The notes: generated from the letters alone by a model not told the origin. A stretch of 64,000 nucleotides of DNA from Ectothiorhodosinus mongolicus (GCF_022406875.1 NZ_CP023018.1:469575-533574), one strand, 5' to 3'. Shown: positions 51,203 through 60,914, counted from the first letter of the stretch. A program made the numbers and translations.

Positions 51203-52217
51203 CGGAAGAATCCATGGGCCGTTCTGACGCGTCATACGCTTCGACAATACGCTGCACCAGCGGGTGTCGCACCACATCTCGGGAGTTGAAAAAGGTGAAA
51301 CTCACCCCTTGGACGCCCTGAAGAATTTCCAACACTTGGCGCAAACCCGAGCGTTGTGAACGCGGCAAATCGGTTTGCGTGACATCGCCATTCACCACAG
51401 CGGTTGAGCCAAAGCCAATGCGCGTCAAAAACATCTTCATCTGCTCAGGCGTGGTGTTTTGCGCCTCATCTAAAATCACAAAGGCATCATTCAAGGTTCG
51501 CCCACGCATATAAGCCAAGGGCGCGACTTCAATCACATTGCGTTCCTGCAGGCGGGCGACTTTTTCAAACCCCAGCATCTCATAAAGGGCGTCATACATT
51601 GGCCGCAGATAGGGATCGATTTTCTGTGCCAAATCGCCCGGCAAAAAGCCCAAACGCTCACCGGCTTCCACCGCCGGACGCACCAGCACCAAGCGTCGCA
51701 CGCGATCAGCCTCGAGTGCTTCACAGGCGGCAGCGACCGCCAAATAGGTCTTACCGGTGCCCGCTGGACCTACACCAAAATTCAGATCATGGGTGCGGAC
51801 ATTCTGCAAGTATTGAATCTGGTGTGCGCCCCGACCACGGATGACACCACGTCTGAGTTTCAGCGCCTCAAATTCGCGCTCCGCATCACTGCCGCCGCTC
51901 TCCAGCAGACGCTCGATGCCGGACTCCTGCAAAAACAAATGCACGGTTTGCGGATTCAGGCTCGTATGCTCACAGTGGCGGTAAAGATCACGCAAGAGCT
52001 CCGCTGTGGCCTGCACCGCACGAGCATCACCCAAGAGATTGAAATCCGCACCGCGGTTATTGATTTCCACACCCAGGCGCCGCTCGATCAGCCGTAGATG
52101 TTCATCAAACTGGCCACACAAATTCGCCAAGCGCTCGTTATCAACGGGTTTTAGTGTCAGCGCGATACTGCTGGCTGCGGCAGGCGTCACAACACGCTCC
52201 GGTTTGGGATTACTCAT
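51192..52217 (-). CDS. ybeZ: PhoH-like ATPase (YbeZ)
   Basis: A 341-residue cytoplasmic P-loop ATPase of the PhoH family. E. coli YbeZ binds YbeY and ribosomal RNA and may have helicase-like activity. Walker A is GPAGTGKTYLAV, and the Walker B region is DAFVILDEAQNTTPEQMKMF. The N-terminal third holds a KH-like nucleic-acid-binding segment (RRLGVEINNRGADFNLLGD). It lies in miaB-ybeZ-ybeY-corC-lnt, the same order as E. coli. Confidence 0.95.
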   Translation of the reverse strand: MSNPKPERVVTPAAASSIALTLKPVDNERLANLCGQFDEHLRLIERRLGVEINNRGADFNLLGDARAVQATAELLRDLYRHCEHTSLNPQTVHLFLQESGIERLLESGGSDAEREFEALKLRRGVIRGRGAHQIQYLQNVRTHDLNFGVGPAGTGKTYLAVAAACEALEADRVRRLVLVRPAVEAGERLGFLPGDLAQKIDPYLRPMYDALYEMLGFEKVARLQERNVIEVAPLAYMRGRTLNDAFVILDEAQNTTPEQMKMFLTRIGFGSTAVVNGDVTQTDLPRSQRSGLRQVLEILQGVQGVSFTFFNSRDVVRHPLVQRIVEAYDASERPMDSSDGH

Positions 52218-52226
52218 GGCTTGGCA

Positions 52227-53561
52227 TCAAGCGGCGTTATCCTGCAACTCACCGCGCAAAGAGTGGCTGAGTGCTTGGGTGATGCGCACATCGACAAACT
52301 GACCCACCAAGGATGCATCACCCACGAAATTCACCATCCGATTATTTTGTGTACGGCCAGCCCATTCCCCCGCATCACGCCGCGATGGCCCTTCGACCAA
52401 AATGCGCTCAACATTTCCCACCATAGCCTCACTGATGCCTCGAGCATGAGCCTCGATATGCGCCTGCAGCTGTTTCAGCCTTTGTTTCTTGACCGCCATG
52501 GGCGTAGGGTCTTCTAAGCTGGCCGCCGGCGTCCCGGGTCTGGGGCTGTAGATAAAGCTGAACGAAAAATCAAAACCAATATCCTCAATCAACTTCATGG
52601 TCGCAGCAAAATCCGCATCGGTTTCACCGGGGAAACCGACAATGAAATCCGAGGAGATGCTGATATCTGGACGTACTTCGCGCAGGCGGCGGATCTTAGA
52701 CTTGTATTCAAGGGCAGCATGTCCCCGCTTCATGGCAGTCAGAATTCGATCGGAACCGCTTTGCACCGGCAAATGCAAATAGCTGGCTAATTCGGGCACC
52801 GTGGCATAGGCCTGAATCAGGCTGTCCGAGAACTCCACCGGATGCGAGGTGGTAAAACGGATACGCTCAATACCCTCAATGGCCGCCACGTAATGAATCA
52901 GCAGTGCGAGGTCTGCCGTTTCATTATCATGCATGCGGCCGCGATAAGCGTTGACGTTCTGCCCCAACAGATTCACCTCACGCACGCCTTGCTCGGCCAA
53001 TTTAGCCACTTCCGCCAGCACATCATCAAAGGGCCGACTAATCTCCTCACCGCGGGTATAGGGAACGACACAAAAACTGCAGTACTTGCTGCAGCCTTCC
53101 ATGATAGAGACAAAGGCCGTGGGACCTTCTGCTCGCGGCTCGGGCAAGCGGTCGAATTTCTCGATCTCGGGGAAGGAGACGTCAACCACGCTGCGCCCCT
53201 CGCGCTGAGACTTTTCTAGCAGATCAGGCAAGCGATGCAGCGTCTGCGGGCCAAAAACCAAATCCACAAAGGGGGCGCGCTGTCGCAACAGATCACCTTC
53301 TTGACTGGCTACGCAGCCTCCTACGCCGATGACTACCCCGGGCTTGGTCTCTTTAAGTTGACGCCAGCGGCCCAGCTGCGAAAAGACTTTCTCTTGCGCT
53401 TTTTCGCGGATCGAACAGGTATTCAGCAGCAAAATATCTGCTTGGCTGGGATCATCCGTGGCTTCCGCGCCATGCGACTCTTTGAGCACATCAAGCATCT
53501 TGCTCGAGTCGTACTCATTCATTTGGCATCCCTGCGTTTGGATAAAGACTTTGGTGCTCAT
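52227..53561 (-). CDS. miaB: tRNA-2-methylthio-N6-dimethylallyladenosine synthase MiaB
   Basis: A radical-SAM methylthiotransferase acting on i6A37 of tRNAs. The 444-residue protein has the N-terminal UPF0004 domain with three cluster cysteines ([33 protein letters not shown]). The radical-SAM motif CxxxCxxC is in [20 protein letters not shown]-terminal TRAM domain is near [10 protein letters not shown]. The length matches E. coli MiaB (474) roughly. Its ATG follows the ssb stop with no gap. Confidence 0.96.
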   Translation of the reverse strand: MSTKVFIQTQGCQMNEYDSSKMLDVLKESHGAEATDDPSQADILLLNTCSIREKAQEKVFSQLGRWRQLKETKPGVVIGVGGCVASQEGDLLRQRAPFVDLVFGPQTLHRLPDLLEKSQREGRSVVDVSFPEIEKFDRLPEPRAEGPTAFVSIMEGCSKYCSFCVVPYTRGEEISRPFDDVLAEVAKLAEQGVREVNLLGQNVNAYRGRMHDNETADLALLIHYVAAIEGIERIRFTTSHPVEFSDSLIQAYATVPELASYLHLPVQSGSDRILTAMKRGHAALEYKSKIRRLREVRPDISISSDFIVGFPGETDADFAATMKLIEDIGFDFSFSFIYSPRPGTPAASLEDPTPMAVKKQRLKQLQAHIEAHARGISEAMVGNVERILVEGPSRRDAGEWAGRTQNNRMVNFVGDASLVGQFVDVRITQALSHSLRGELQDNAA

Positions 53562-54053
53562 TTAGAACGGAATATCATCATCGAACTGGCTACCGCCACC
53601 CGCCGATGCGGCAGACGAAGCAGGAGTTTTGCTCTGCGAGGCGCCACCGGCGCTAGCGGGTGCACTGCGAGGTTCACTGGGCTGATCCCAATTATCGGCT
53701 GAACCACCCCCGGCTCCGCGGCCACCGAGCATTTGCATGTCGTTGACGATAATTTCTGTGGTATAGCGATCCTGGCCATCCTGACCCTGCCATTTGCGCG
53801 TCTGGATACGACCCTCCACATAAACCTGAGAGCCTTTGCGCAGATATTCTCCAGCAACTTCAGCGGTTCGCCCATAGAATGTTAGACGATGCCACTCAGT
53901 GCGCTCTTGCTGCTCACCCGTTTGGCGATCCTTCCAACGCTCAGTGGTGGCCAAATTCACATTGGCAACTGCTCCACCGCTGGGCATATATTTCACTTCT
54001 GGGTCAGCCCCCAAATGGCCGATCAAAATCGCTTTATTAACCCCTCTGGACAT
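53562..54053 (-). CDS. ssb: Single-stranded DNA-binding protein
   Basis: SSB coats single-stranded DNA and recruits repair and replication partners. The 163-residue protein has the OB fold ([41 protein letters not shown]). A Gly/Ala/Ser-rich linker follows, then the acidic partner-binding tail FDDDIPF. It is divergent from uvrA, a widespread arrangement, and directly upstream of miaB, which is less usual. GGAGTAAGGT precedes the ATG. Confidence 0.97.
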   Translation of the reverse strand: MSRGVNKAILIGHLGADPEVKYMPSGGAVANVNLATTERWKDRQTGEQQERTEWHRLTFYGRTAEVAGEYLRKGSQVYVEGRIQTRKWQGQDGQDRYTTEIIVNDMQMLGGRGAGGGSADNWDQPSEPRSAPASAGGASQSKTPASSAASAGGGSQFDDDIPF

Positions 54054-54080
54054 ACCTTACTCCTGAATCTGTGTGAACCC

Positions 54081-54086
54081 AGTATA
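54081..54086 (-). promoter_or_regulatory. Possible ssb -10 element
   Basis: TATACT on the minus strand, 27 nt before the ssb ATG, is a good -10, but no matching -35 is present at 16-18 nt. The 166-nt ssb/uvrA gap holds no convincing LexA box. Confidence 0.35.
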
Positions 54087-54219
54087 GGCTAGCGGATGTT
54101 ACTGGATGGACAAATACCGCCCATCCGAAAAATACCTGCACTAAGCCGCATCCGTCAGCGCTTTTCTCTCTGCTGCGCATGTTAACCTATTTGTTTGTCC
54201 GAAGACTGCTAGCCATCCT

Positions 54220-57048
54220 ATGCAACATATTATCGTCCGCGGCGCGCGAACCCACAATCTTCGCAATATCGACCTGGTTCTGCCTCGCGACAAACTGATT
54301 GTCATCACCGGCGTATCGGGCTCTGGCAAGTCATCTCTGGCCTTTGACACCCTATTTGCCGAAGGACAGCGGCGTTATGTGGAGTCTCTGTCTGCGTATG
54401 CGCGGCAATTTCTATCGATGATGGAAAAACCCGATGTTGACCATATCGAGGGGCTATCACCCGCTATATCTATCGAACAAAAAACCACCTCGCACAACCC
54501 CCGCTCAACCGTCGGCACAATCACCGAGATCTACGATTATCTGCGCCTGTTATTTGCGCGTGCGGGCACACCTCGCTGCCCAACCCATGGCAACAGCCTA
54601 GAGGCGCAAACGGTCAGTCAAATGGTGGATCAGATCCTGGACTTACCCGAAGGCGACAAACTCATGCTGCTGGCGCCGGTGATCAAAGAGCGCAAAGGCG
54701 AGCACCTGAATCTCTTGGATGGGCTGCGCGCTCAAGGATTTCTTCGCGCCCGTATCGACGGCGAGGTGGTCGATTTAGATGCCACACCGGATCTGGATCC
54801 CAAACGCAAACACAGTATCGAGGTGGTGGTGGATCGCTTCCGTGTTCGCGAGGACCTGCGTCTGCGCCTAGCCGAATCACTAGAAACCGCTCTGCAGCTG
54901 GCTGATGGCATTGCCTTGGTCGCCTGGATGGACGAACCGCATCGTTCACCTTTGGTGTTTTCTGCCAGCTTTGCCTGTCCTGAGTGCGGATATGCGCTAC
55001 AGGAATTAGAGCCGCGGCTGTTTTCCTTTAACAACCCCGTAGGCGCCTGCCCCAGCTGCGATGGCTTGGGCATCCACCAATATTTTGATCCAGCCCGTGT
55101 CGTGGGCCATCCTGAACTCAGCCTAGCCGGCGGAGCGATACGTGGCTGGGATCGACGCAATGCCTACTATTTCCAGCTGCTACAAGCGCTGGCGGCGCAC
55201 TATGATTTTGACATTGAAGCGCCCTTTGAGGGCCTACCGCAGCGCGTGCGTGATGTGGTGCTCTACGGCAGTGGCAGTGAGGCCATTAACTTGGCGTATC
55301 ACAATGCACGTGGTCGTGTATCGCGCACGCAACTGCCTTTTGAAGGCATTATCCCTAATTTGCAACGCCGCTATCATGAAACCGATTCCAACATGGTGCG
55401 CGAGGAGTTAGCCCGCTATCGCGCGACCCAAGCTTGCCCCGATTGCCAGGGAACACGACTCAATACCGCAGCACGCAATGTCTTTGTGGGTGAACGCACC
55501 TTGCCAGAAATCACCGCTTGGCCCATTGGTCAAGCCCGGGCATTTTTTGGTGAGCTGAGTTTACCCGGCAAACAGGGAAAGATTGCGGAAAAAATCGTCA
55601 ACGAGATCAGTGCGCGCCTAGATTTTCTCGTCAATGTGGGTTTGGATTATCTCACCTTGGATCGTTCCGCTGACACGCTCTCAGGCGGTGAAGCCCAGCG
55701 CATTCGCTTGGCCTCACAAATCGGCGCGGGCCTTGTCGGCGTCATGTATATTCTCGACGAACCCTCGATCGGCCTACATCAACGGGATAATGAGCGACTG
55801 CTCAATACGCTCACCTATTTGCGTGATTTAGGGAATACCGTGCTGGTGGTCGAGCATGATGAAGATGCCATTCGGCGCGCTGATCATGTGGTGGATATGG
55901 GGCCAGGCGCGGGTCGTCATGGTGGGCAAGTAGTGGCTCAAGGAACCCCAGAGGAAATCACGCAAACCCCGGAATCACTCACCGGACAATATCTCAGTGG
56001 CCAAAAATGTATCGCCATACCCAGCAAACGCCATCCCCCCAAGAAGACCAAACAATTGGTGATTCATGGTGCCAGTGGCAACAACCTCAAAAGTGTGGAT
56101 GCATCCATACCCATTGGCCTATTTACCTGCGTCACAGGAGTCTCGGGCTCAGGAAAATCCACGCTCATCAACGACACCTTGTACCGCCTAGTTGCCCAGC
56201 GCCTAAACAATGCCTCTGAAGCACCCGCGGCTTTTGCATCGGTCAGCGGCCTCGAGCACATCGATAAGGTCGTCGATATCGATCAAAGCCCGATTGGCCG
56301 CACGCCGCGCTCCAATCCGGCCACCTACACAGGCCTGTTCACGCCGATACGGGAACTGTTTGCTGGCACTCAGGAAGCCCGCTCCCGCGGTTATGCGCCG
56401 GGGCGCTTCTCATTTAATGTGCGTGGCGGCCGCTGCGAGGCATGCCAGGGTGATGGCGTCATCAGAGTAGAGATGCATTTTTTACCGGATGTCTATGTGC
56501 CCTGCGATGTCTGCAAGGGCAAGCGCTACAACCGCGAGACGCTCGATGTGCATTACAAAGGCAAGAATATTCATGAAGTCTTAGAAATGACCGTGGAAGA
56601 TGCCTTGGTCTTTTTTGATGCGGTACCCGTGGTCAAGCGCAAGCTAGAGACGCTGATGGATGTCGGCTTGTCTTATCTGACCTTAGGGCAAAACGCTACC
56701 ACCCTGTCCGGCGGCGAAGCACAACGAGTGAAATTAGCGCGAGAGCTGTCCAAGCGTGACACTGGCCGAACCCTCTATATTCTCGACGAACCGACCACCG
56801 GCTTACATTTTGAGGATGTGGATCAACTGCTCAAAGTGCTGCATCGTCTCAGGGATCACGGCAACACTGTGGTGGTCATCGAACACAATCTGGATGTCAT
56901 TAAAACCGCCGACTGGCTGATGGATTTAGGGCCAGAAGGGGGATCGGGCGGTGGCGTAATTATTGCTGAGGGAACCCCAGAGCAACTTACAACCAACCCG
57001 CACTCGCATACAGGACGCTTCCTAGCCCCACTGCTGAAAAAGAGCTAA
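54220..57048 (+). CDS. uvrA: Excinuclease ABC subunit A
   Basis: UvrA recognises DNA damage with UvrB in nucleotide excision repair. The 942-residue protein has two ABC ATPase modules (Walker [10 protein letters not shown] and GVSGSGKST; signature LSGGEAQR twice). It has zinc fingers (CPECGYALQ with [19 protein letters not shown] with [10 protein letters not shown]) and the UvrB-interaction domain after [14 protein letters not shown]. The length matches E. coli UvrA (940). It is divergent from ssb and ends in a hairpin facing the sHdr cluster. Confidence 0.97.
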   Translation: MQHIIVRGARTHNLRNIDLVLPRDKLIVITGVSGSGKSSLAFDTLFAEGQRRYVESLSAYARQFLSMMEKPDVDHIEGLSPAISIEQKTTSHNPRSTVGTITEIYDYLRLLFARAGTPRCPTHGNSLEAQTVSQMVDQILDLPEGDKLMLLAPVIKERKGEHLNLLDGLRAQGFLRARIDGEVVDLDATPDLDPKRKHSIEVVVDRFRVREDLRLRLAESLETALQLADGIALVAWMDEPHRSPLVFSASFACPECGYALQELEPRLFSFNNPVGACPSCDGLGIHQYFDPARVVGHPELSLAGGAIRGWDRRNAYYFQLLQALAAHYDFDIEAPFEGLPQRVRDVVLYGSGSEAINLAYHNARGRVSRTQLPFEGIIPNLQRRYHETDSNMVREELARYRATQACPDCQGTRLNTAARNVFVGERTLPEITAWPIGQARAFFGELSLPGKQGKIAEKIVNEISARLDFLVNVGLDYLTLDRSADTLSGGEAQRIRLASQIGAGLVGVMYILDEPSIGLHQRDNERLLNTLTYLRDLGNTVLVVEHDEDAIRRADHVVDMGPGAGRHGGQVVAQGTPEEITQTPESLTGQYLSGQKCIAIPSKRHPPKKTKQLVIHGASGNNLKSVDASIPIGLFTCVTGVSGSGKSTLINDTLYRLVAQRLNNASEAPAAFASVSGLEHIDKVVDIDQSPIGRTPRSNPATYTGLFTPIRELFAGTQEARSRGYAPGRFSFNVRGGRCEACQGDGVIRVEMHFLPDVYVPCDVCKGKRYNRETLDVHYKGKNIHEVLEMTVEDALVFFDAVPVVKRKLETLMDVGLSYLTLGQNATTLSGGEAQRVKLARELSKRDTGRTLYILDEPTTGLHFEDVDQLLKVLHRLRDHGNTVVVIEHNLDVIKTADWLMDLGPEGGSGGGVIIAEGTPEQLTTNPHSHTGRFLAPLLKKS

Positions 57049-57071
57049 CCCCCTGATAGCAGGGGGTTAGC
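57044..57071. terminator. Bidirectional hairpin between uvrA and lbpA
   Basis: A perfect 11-bp inverted repeat (GCTAACCCCCT and AGGGGGTTAGC, 6-nt loop) lies between the convergent genes and includes the uvrA TAA stop codon. No long T-run follows on either side, so termination on both strands is likely but not certain. Confidence 0.6.
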
Positions 57072-57080
57072 AGTCAACAC

Positions 57081-57521
57081 TTAGGAGCAGCCCGCAAAGC
57101 CGTCTGCGTCCATCTTCGCCTGTAAGGCGGACTGAGCGTCAGCGCCGGTTTTCAGATCTCCGGATTCGCCATCCCAATCAGCCGGGGTAATTTTCACCAA
57201 CCAGCCATTGCCATAAGGATCTTCATTGATCAAGCCAGGGTTGGCTGCTACGGCACTGTTGATGGCAGCAACATCGCCACTGATCGGAGTTTTCGCTGGA
57301 CCGACCCATTTACCCGACTCGATGGTGGCACAGGACTTATCCTTTTTAACGCCCTTGCCTTCCTTCTTGGGTGTATAGGACACCACCTGACCGGCCAAAG
57401 CACACGCGTAAGCCGTCAAACCCACTGTCACCGTGCCATCGCCCTCTTTACGAACCCAAACATTATTCTCGATGCTGTACATCAGATCATCGGGCATATC
57501 ACAGCCTTTGACTGCACCCAT
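57081..57521 (-). CDS. lbpA2: Lipoate-binding protein LbpA (GcvH-like), second copy
   Basis: A 146-residue GcvH-like carrier of the type encoded in sHdr sulfur-oxidation clusters. The lipoylation site is K71 in CATIESGKWVGP. The hammerhead fold is indicated by SIENNVWVRKEGDGTVTVGL before it and NEDPYGNGWLVKI after it. It differs from glycine-cleavage H proteins, which have an ESVKA-type site, and no glycine-cleavage genes are nearby. Cysteines 7 and 145 are near the ends, as in the other copy. GGAGG lies 6 nt before the ATG. It is the last gene of the cluster, separated from dsrE by a 60-nt AT-rich gap, so it could have a separate promoter. Confidence 0.88.
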   Translation of the reverse strand: MGAVKGCDMPDDLMYSIENNVWVRKEGDGTVTVGLTAYACALAGQVVSYTPKKEGKGVKKDKSCATIESGKWVGPAKTPISGDVAAINSAVAANPGLINEDPYGNGWLVKITPADWDGESGDLKTGADAQSALQAKMDADGFAGCS

Positions 57522-57581
57522 AGTAACCTCCGCAATGTTTAATAAAAACTTCGAAACAACCCTACAATTATCACAGTTTCC

Positions 57582-57986
57582 CTAAAACGATACCACCTTA
57601 TCGGCGCGAAGCATGAGATCGGCCAAGTCACTAGCACGAGCCACGCTGTCTACCTCCTCGATCAAGTCCGTGTCTGGATCAATTTCATAGCCAGGAAGCG
57701 CCGGCCGACATACATGCAATTGCACGCCAGCGCGCTTGGCATCGCGAATGAAATCAATCACCCGCTTACCCCCTTCCATGGCCGTTAGCGGCTCTGCAAT
57801 CCCTTTTTGCATGAGCTTTACGCCTTCCATGGTAAAAAAGATGTGCACTTCGCAATCCATGGCCGCCAAAACCGCCCCCAGATAAAAAGGCGTGGCACAA
57901 CGATGCGGGGTGCTGGGGCCACTGGTCATCACCATCACCACTGTTTGCTCTTCGGCGTCTAGAAAATCATCAGTGGCCATGGGCAT
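57582..57986 (-). CDS. DsrE-family sulfur-transfer protein
   Basis: A 134-residue protein of the DsrE/DsrF-like (YchN) fold. It begins with a strand (TVVMVMTSGPSTPHRC), followed by ATPFYLGAVLAAMDCEVHIFFTMEGV, and a single candidate sulfur-carrying cysteine, C93, in the position after QLHVC. DsrE3-type proteins relay persulfide sulfur to the sHdr/LbpA system in sulfur oxidisers. Here the gene lies 10 nt after the first lbpA and before the second. The usual partners TusA and rhodanese are not seen in the window. A second in-frame ATG at 57980 is equally possible. Confidence 0.82.
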   Translation of the reverse strand: MPMATDDFLDAEEQTVVMVMTSGPSTPHRCATPFYLGAVLAAMDCEVHIFFTMEGVKLMQKGIAEPLTAMEGGKRVIDFIRDAKRAGVQLHVCRPALPGYEIDPDTDLIEEVDSVARASDLADLMLRADKVVSF

Positions 57987-57996
57987 AAAGCCTCAG

Positions 57997-58434
57997 TTAG
58001 CGATTACAGTGAATATTGTCTCGTTTGGCGCGTTGACAATAACCCTCATGAGCAAGCTTGCCGGTCACAAAGGCATCCAAAACGGCTTGCCCGCCACCTT
58101 CGGCTTCGACGCGCGCAATCCAAGTGCCGTAGGGATCCGAGTTCAGCAGATCCGGCTGCTCCATGACATGCTCATTGGCTTCAATGATGGTGCAATTGAA
58201 AAAATTGGGAATGGGGCCCGCCCACTTGCCGCTCTCAATCGTTGCCACTGGCTTGCCAGTCGGGCGCGCCGTACCAGGCCGCCGCACGCGAACATGAAGA
58301 ATGTGACCGGCGATCGCCTGAGACAGGTCGGTCATACCAACACTGAGGCTGTCATCATCCTCTAGGCGCAACCAGATCTGGTACTCGTCGTCATAAAAGA
58401 GTTCAGGGCGAAACTCGCAACCATTGCACTCCAT
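57997..58434 (-). CDS. lbpA1: Lipoate-binding protein LbpA (GcvH-like), first copy
   Basis: A 145-residue GcvH-like lipoate carrier for the sHdr complex. K70 in VATIESGKWAGP is the lipoylation site, in the same ESGKW context as the second copy. It begins MECNGCEF and ends with a cysteine-containing tail (GYCQRA, then HC). The ATG at 58434 is preferred: GAAGG lies about 8 nt upstream and it falls just after the shdrB2 stop. A longer frame to 58497 would overlap shdrB2 by about 50 nt. LbpA is essential for sHdr-based sulfur oxidation in Hyphomicrobium. Confidence 0.88.
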   Translation of the reverse strand: MECNGCEFRPELFYDDEYQIWLRLEDDDSLSVGMTDLSQAIAGHILHVRVRRPGTARPTGKPVATIESGKWAGPIPNFFNCTIIEANEHVMEQPDLLNSDPYGTWIARVEAEGGGQAVLDAFVTGKLAHEGYCQRAKRDNIHCNR

Positions 58435-58444
58435 CACACCGCCT

Positions 58445-59356
58445 TCAGATAACGCCACGTTCCCGCAGGAAACCGATGGAATCGCTGACGTTTTCATGGA
58501 TCCCCAGCTTCCGCGGTGACAAGCCCATGGCCAAGCCTAAGAGTTGGGTAAAATAAAGCACCTTCACCCCAGTTTTGATACCAAACTCAGTCTCGGCGCG
58601 CACTTGGTGCATTTCCAATCCAGAATGACAGGTCGGACATTCGGTGGCGATTACCTCAGCCCCGGAGTCTTCCGCCGCCTGCAGCAAGTTCAGCACCAAC
58701 TGCGTCGAGGTATCAGAGTCACTCAAGGTGTGCGCTCCCCCACAGCAAGAAGTCTTTAATGGGAAGTCCACATTTACTGCGCCAGCCGCCTCCAATAAAT
58801 CATCCATGAAATGCGGCTTATAACTCGATTCCGACCCTGGACCCTGGTCTTTTTCTGGAAAGATTTGCCGCGGCCGGGTGTACATGCAACCGTAGTAGTT
58901 GGCGATTTTGATGCCATTGAGGCTTTTGGTGAATTGTTGCTTCATCCCTTCTGGCCCCAACTCTTCCATCAACCACTCCAAGAGATGGAGCGTGCGGACA
59001 TCGCCGTTATACACCGGATCATCGGATTTGCGCGCCAGATCCTGAACGGTTTGCATCACTTGCTCTGAAGTGGCGGTTTCGTATTCGGCTTTTTTGAGGT
59101 TGTGGTAACAACCATTACAGGGCGCCATGACGGTATCGATACCCATTTGTTCGGCTGCGATGGCTAAATTACGCGCGGAAAGATAGGTTTGCAGCATGGG
59201 GTGAACATTTTTCACCTCCATGGCGCCGCAGCAATTCCAGTCGCGCAGGTTTTCCATCTCCAAACCCAGCGCCTTCACCAACACGCGGGTGGACTTATCG
59301 TAGGGACCACCGGAGCCTTCCAACGCACATCCCGGATAGTAGGCAACCTTAGCCAT
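58445..59356 (-). CDS. shdrB2: sHdrB2, heterodisulfide reductase subunit B-like protein (two complete CCG domains)
   Basis: A 303-residue protein with two CCG domains that, in methanogen HdrB, bind non-cubane [4Fe-4S] clusters. Both cysteine sets are complete: C10, C42-C43, C80-x2-C83 and C157, C204-C205, C240-x2-C243. Contexts include YYPGC, DWNCCG, APCNGC and SCCGGAHT. It should be part of the cytoplasmic sHdr complex that oxidises sulfane sulfur. The ATG at 59356 follows a GGAGG site and overlaps the shdrC2 stop by 8 nt; a longer frame reaches 59383. Confidence 0.92.
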   Translation of the reverse strand: MAKVAYYPGCALEGSGGPYDKSTRVLVKALGLEMENLRDWNCCGAMEVKNVHPMLQTYLSARNLAIAAEQMGIDTVMAPCNGCYHNLKKAEYETATSEQVMQTVQDLARKSDDPVYNGDVRTLHLLEWLMEELGPEGMKQQFTKSLNGIKIANYYGCMYTRPRQIFPEKDQGPGSESSYKPHFMDDLLEAAGAVNVDFPLKTSCCGGAHTLSDSDTSTQLVLNLLQAAEDSGAEVIATECPTCHSGLEMHQVRAETEFGIKTGVKVLYFTQLLGLAMGLSPRKLGIHENVSDSIGFLRERGVI

Positions 59357-60065
59357 GAGCGGCCTCCTTCTGTTCACGAACATACTGCTTCAACACATCG
59401 CCCGTCTTGCCCCATGAGCTGGTCTTGGGCTTCATCACCTGATTACGCGCCATACGCATACCGAGATGCACCGGCAGGTACTTCATCAGGCGCACGACAA
59501 AGACCTTCAACCATTCCTGGAACAGGGGCTGGCCAGTGCGCTTGTAAAAAGCCATCAGCACGTGTCCATCTTCAATACGGCCACGCTTGTAAATCAGATC
59601 GGTGAATTCTTCGTCGAAAATCGTCGATGGCGTTTTTTCGGTAATGCCTTCCTCTTCCATCCAGTGCGCCAAGGCCTTCATCACACCTTCAGGGCGCACA
59701 TCCTTAGGACAAATGTTGGTGCACTTGTTACAGGACACGCACTGCCAAATAATGTCTTTGTCTTTGATCAGCTCTTCTTTCAATCCCAGTCGCACCGCAT
59801 AAATCCAATAGCGCGGATTAAATTGCACATTTTGTGCGTACATGGTGCAGGAGTTGGTACAAGAACCACACTGCCAGCAGCGATGCACGTTCTCTGCGCC
59901 GGGGTATTGCTGCAGCATTTTCTCAAAACCGTCGTCATAGTCGGTAATCGTGCGCGGCGTGATCATGGTGTTCCAGTGACCGGAAACATCCACACCATCG
60001 ACCACCAGCTGTTCCGACTCCAGTAAGCGCTCGGGTTCAATTAGTGACTTTTCATGAATCGCCAT
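59349..60065 (-). CDS. shdrC2: sHdrC2, heterodisulfide reductase subunit C-like ferredoxin
   Basis: A 238-residue iron-sulfur protein of the HdrC type with two [4Fe-4S] motifs: C63, C66, C69, C73 (CWQCGSCTNSC) and C109, C112, C115, C119 (CVSCNKCTNICP). HdrC passes electrons between the flavin subunit and HdrB. The second halves of the sHdr complex are encoded here as C2-B2. It begins 34 nt after the conserved unknown gene and overlaps shdrB2. Confidence 0.92.
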   Translation of the reverse strand: MAIHEKSLIEPERLLESEQLVVDGVDVSGHWNTMITPRTITDYDDGFEKMLQQYPGAENVHRCWQCGSCTNSCTMYAQNVQFNPRYWIYAVRLGLKEELIKDKDIIWQCVSCNKCTNICPKDVRPEGVMKALAHWMEEEGITEKTPSTIFDEEFTDLIYKRGRIEDGHVLMAFYKRTGQPLFQEWLKVFVVRLMKYLPVHLGMRMARNQVMKPKTSSWGKTGDVLKQYVREQKEAAHG

Positions 60066-60099
60066 GTCGTTCTCCGCACTTCGTGCTTAACAATTCGGC

Positions 60100-60906
60100 T
60101 CAGTGCAAGGGCAAGGAGGGTGCATTGCGGGCAGGCCGCGTATTGCGCCGCTCATCAATACCCAGCAGCTTTACCACCATATCCATCGGGTCTTGTTGAC
60201 CGCCAAATTCGCTTTTAAAGATACCCAGGCTGCCGGATATGGAATCCATATAGTCGGCATAACCCCGGGCGAGAATTAAATCAGTAATAAACGGCAGATC
60301 GCGGTAGAAGCCGCTGGCCTCCAGGTGCTCAACAAACCAGGCACGAACACCTTCAAGACCCTCCGGCGACACCTCTAACGGCAGCGATTGCACCGTGTCC
60401 GCACCCGCCACAAACTCACGCACCGCACCACTCATGGTCTGACTGTCCCAAACCCAGCGTGTCATCAACGGCAAGAGCTCCGGAAAGCGGAAATGCAGGA
60501 TCTCTGCTGCCAAGTCCCAGGCCGCACCTTCCTGCTTGCGACCGCTGACCGGTAACTTGTCACAAAAATCACGCATGCGTTCCAAGATGCTTCCCTTGCT
60601 ATAAACCAACTCTAGGATGGCATCGGCGAAATGCACCTGCTCCAGGCCTTTGAGTGGCTCGGCCAATTTTCGCCGCGCTGGAAACACGCATTCGAGCAAT
60701 ACCTGAGTCACCTCACCGGGAAGGCTATCGGGTCGGCGTTCCGGGAGCGCCGCCGCGAACACTTGATGTTTGTTGCGCAGCGCATCCACATAGCTTTCCA
60801 CACCGCCCCGCTCGCGAACATCATCCAGCAGACTGGCCAACTTACTGGCAGCGATCTGCGGCTCTAGACGAAAATCGAGCGCGGCGGGTTGAATCTGCGC
60901 GAGCAT
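60100..60906 (-). CDS. Conserved sHdr-cluster protein of unknown function (hyp)
   Basis: A 268-residue soluble, mainly helical protein that always occupies this place, between shdrA and shdrC2, in known sHdr clusters. I see no cofactor motif, membrane helix or signal. It has an Arg/Glu-rich N-terminal half, an aromatic/acidic middle (RWVWDSQTMSG), and a C-terminal half with ARGYADYMDSISGSLG. It is co-transcribed, 8 nt after shdrA. Its conserved position implies a structural or assembly role in the complex, but its function is unknown. Confidence 0.85.
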   Translation of the reverse strand: MLAQIQPAALDFRLEPQIAASKLASLLDDVRERGGVESYVDALRNKHQVFAAALPERRPDSLPGEVTQVLLECVFPARRKLAEPLKGLEQVHFADAILELVYSKGSILERMRDFCDKLPVSGRKQEGAAWDLAAEILHFRFPELLPLMTRWVWDSQTMSGAVREFVAGADTVQSLPLEVSPEGLEGVRAWFVEHLEASGFYRDLPFITDLILARGYADYMDSISGSLGIFKSEFGGQQDPMDMVVKLLGIDERRNTRPARNAPSLPLH

Positions 60907-60914
60907 CGGCTTCT

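Noticed and set aside
54054-54219. LexA (SOS) box in the ssb/uvrA intergenic region
   Set aside because: The nearest candidates (TACTGGATGG... and CTGTGTGAACC...) do not match the second half of the CTGT-N8-ACAG palindrome.
57081-58434. Glycine cleavage H proteins
   Set aside because: No gcvT or gcvP is present, the lipoyl site is ESGKW and not ESVKA-like, and the context is an sHdr cluster; LbpA is the better call.
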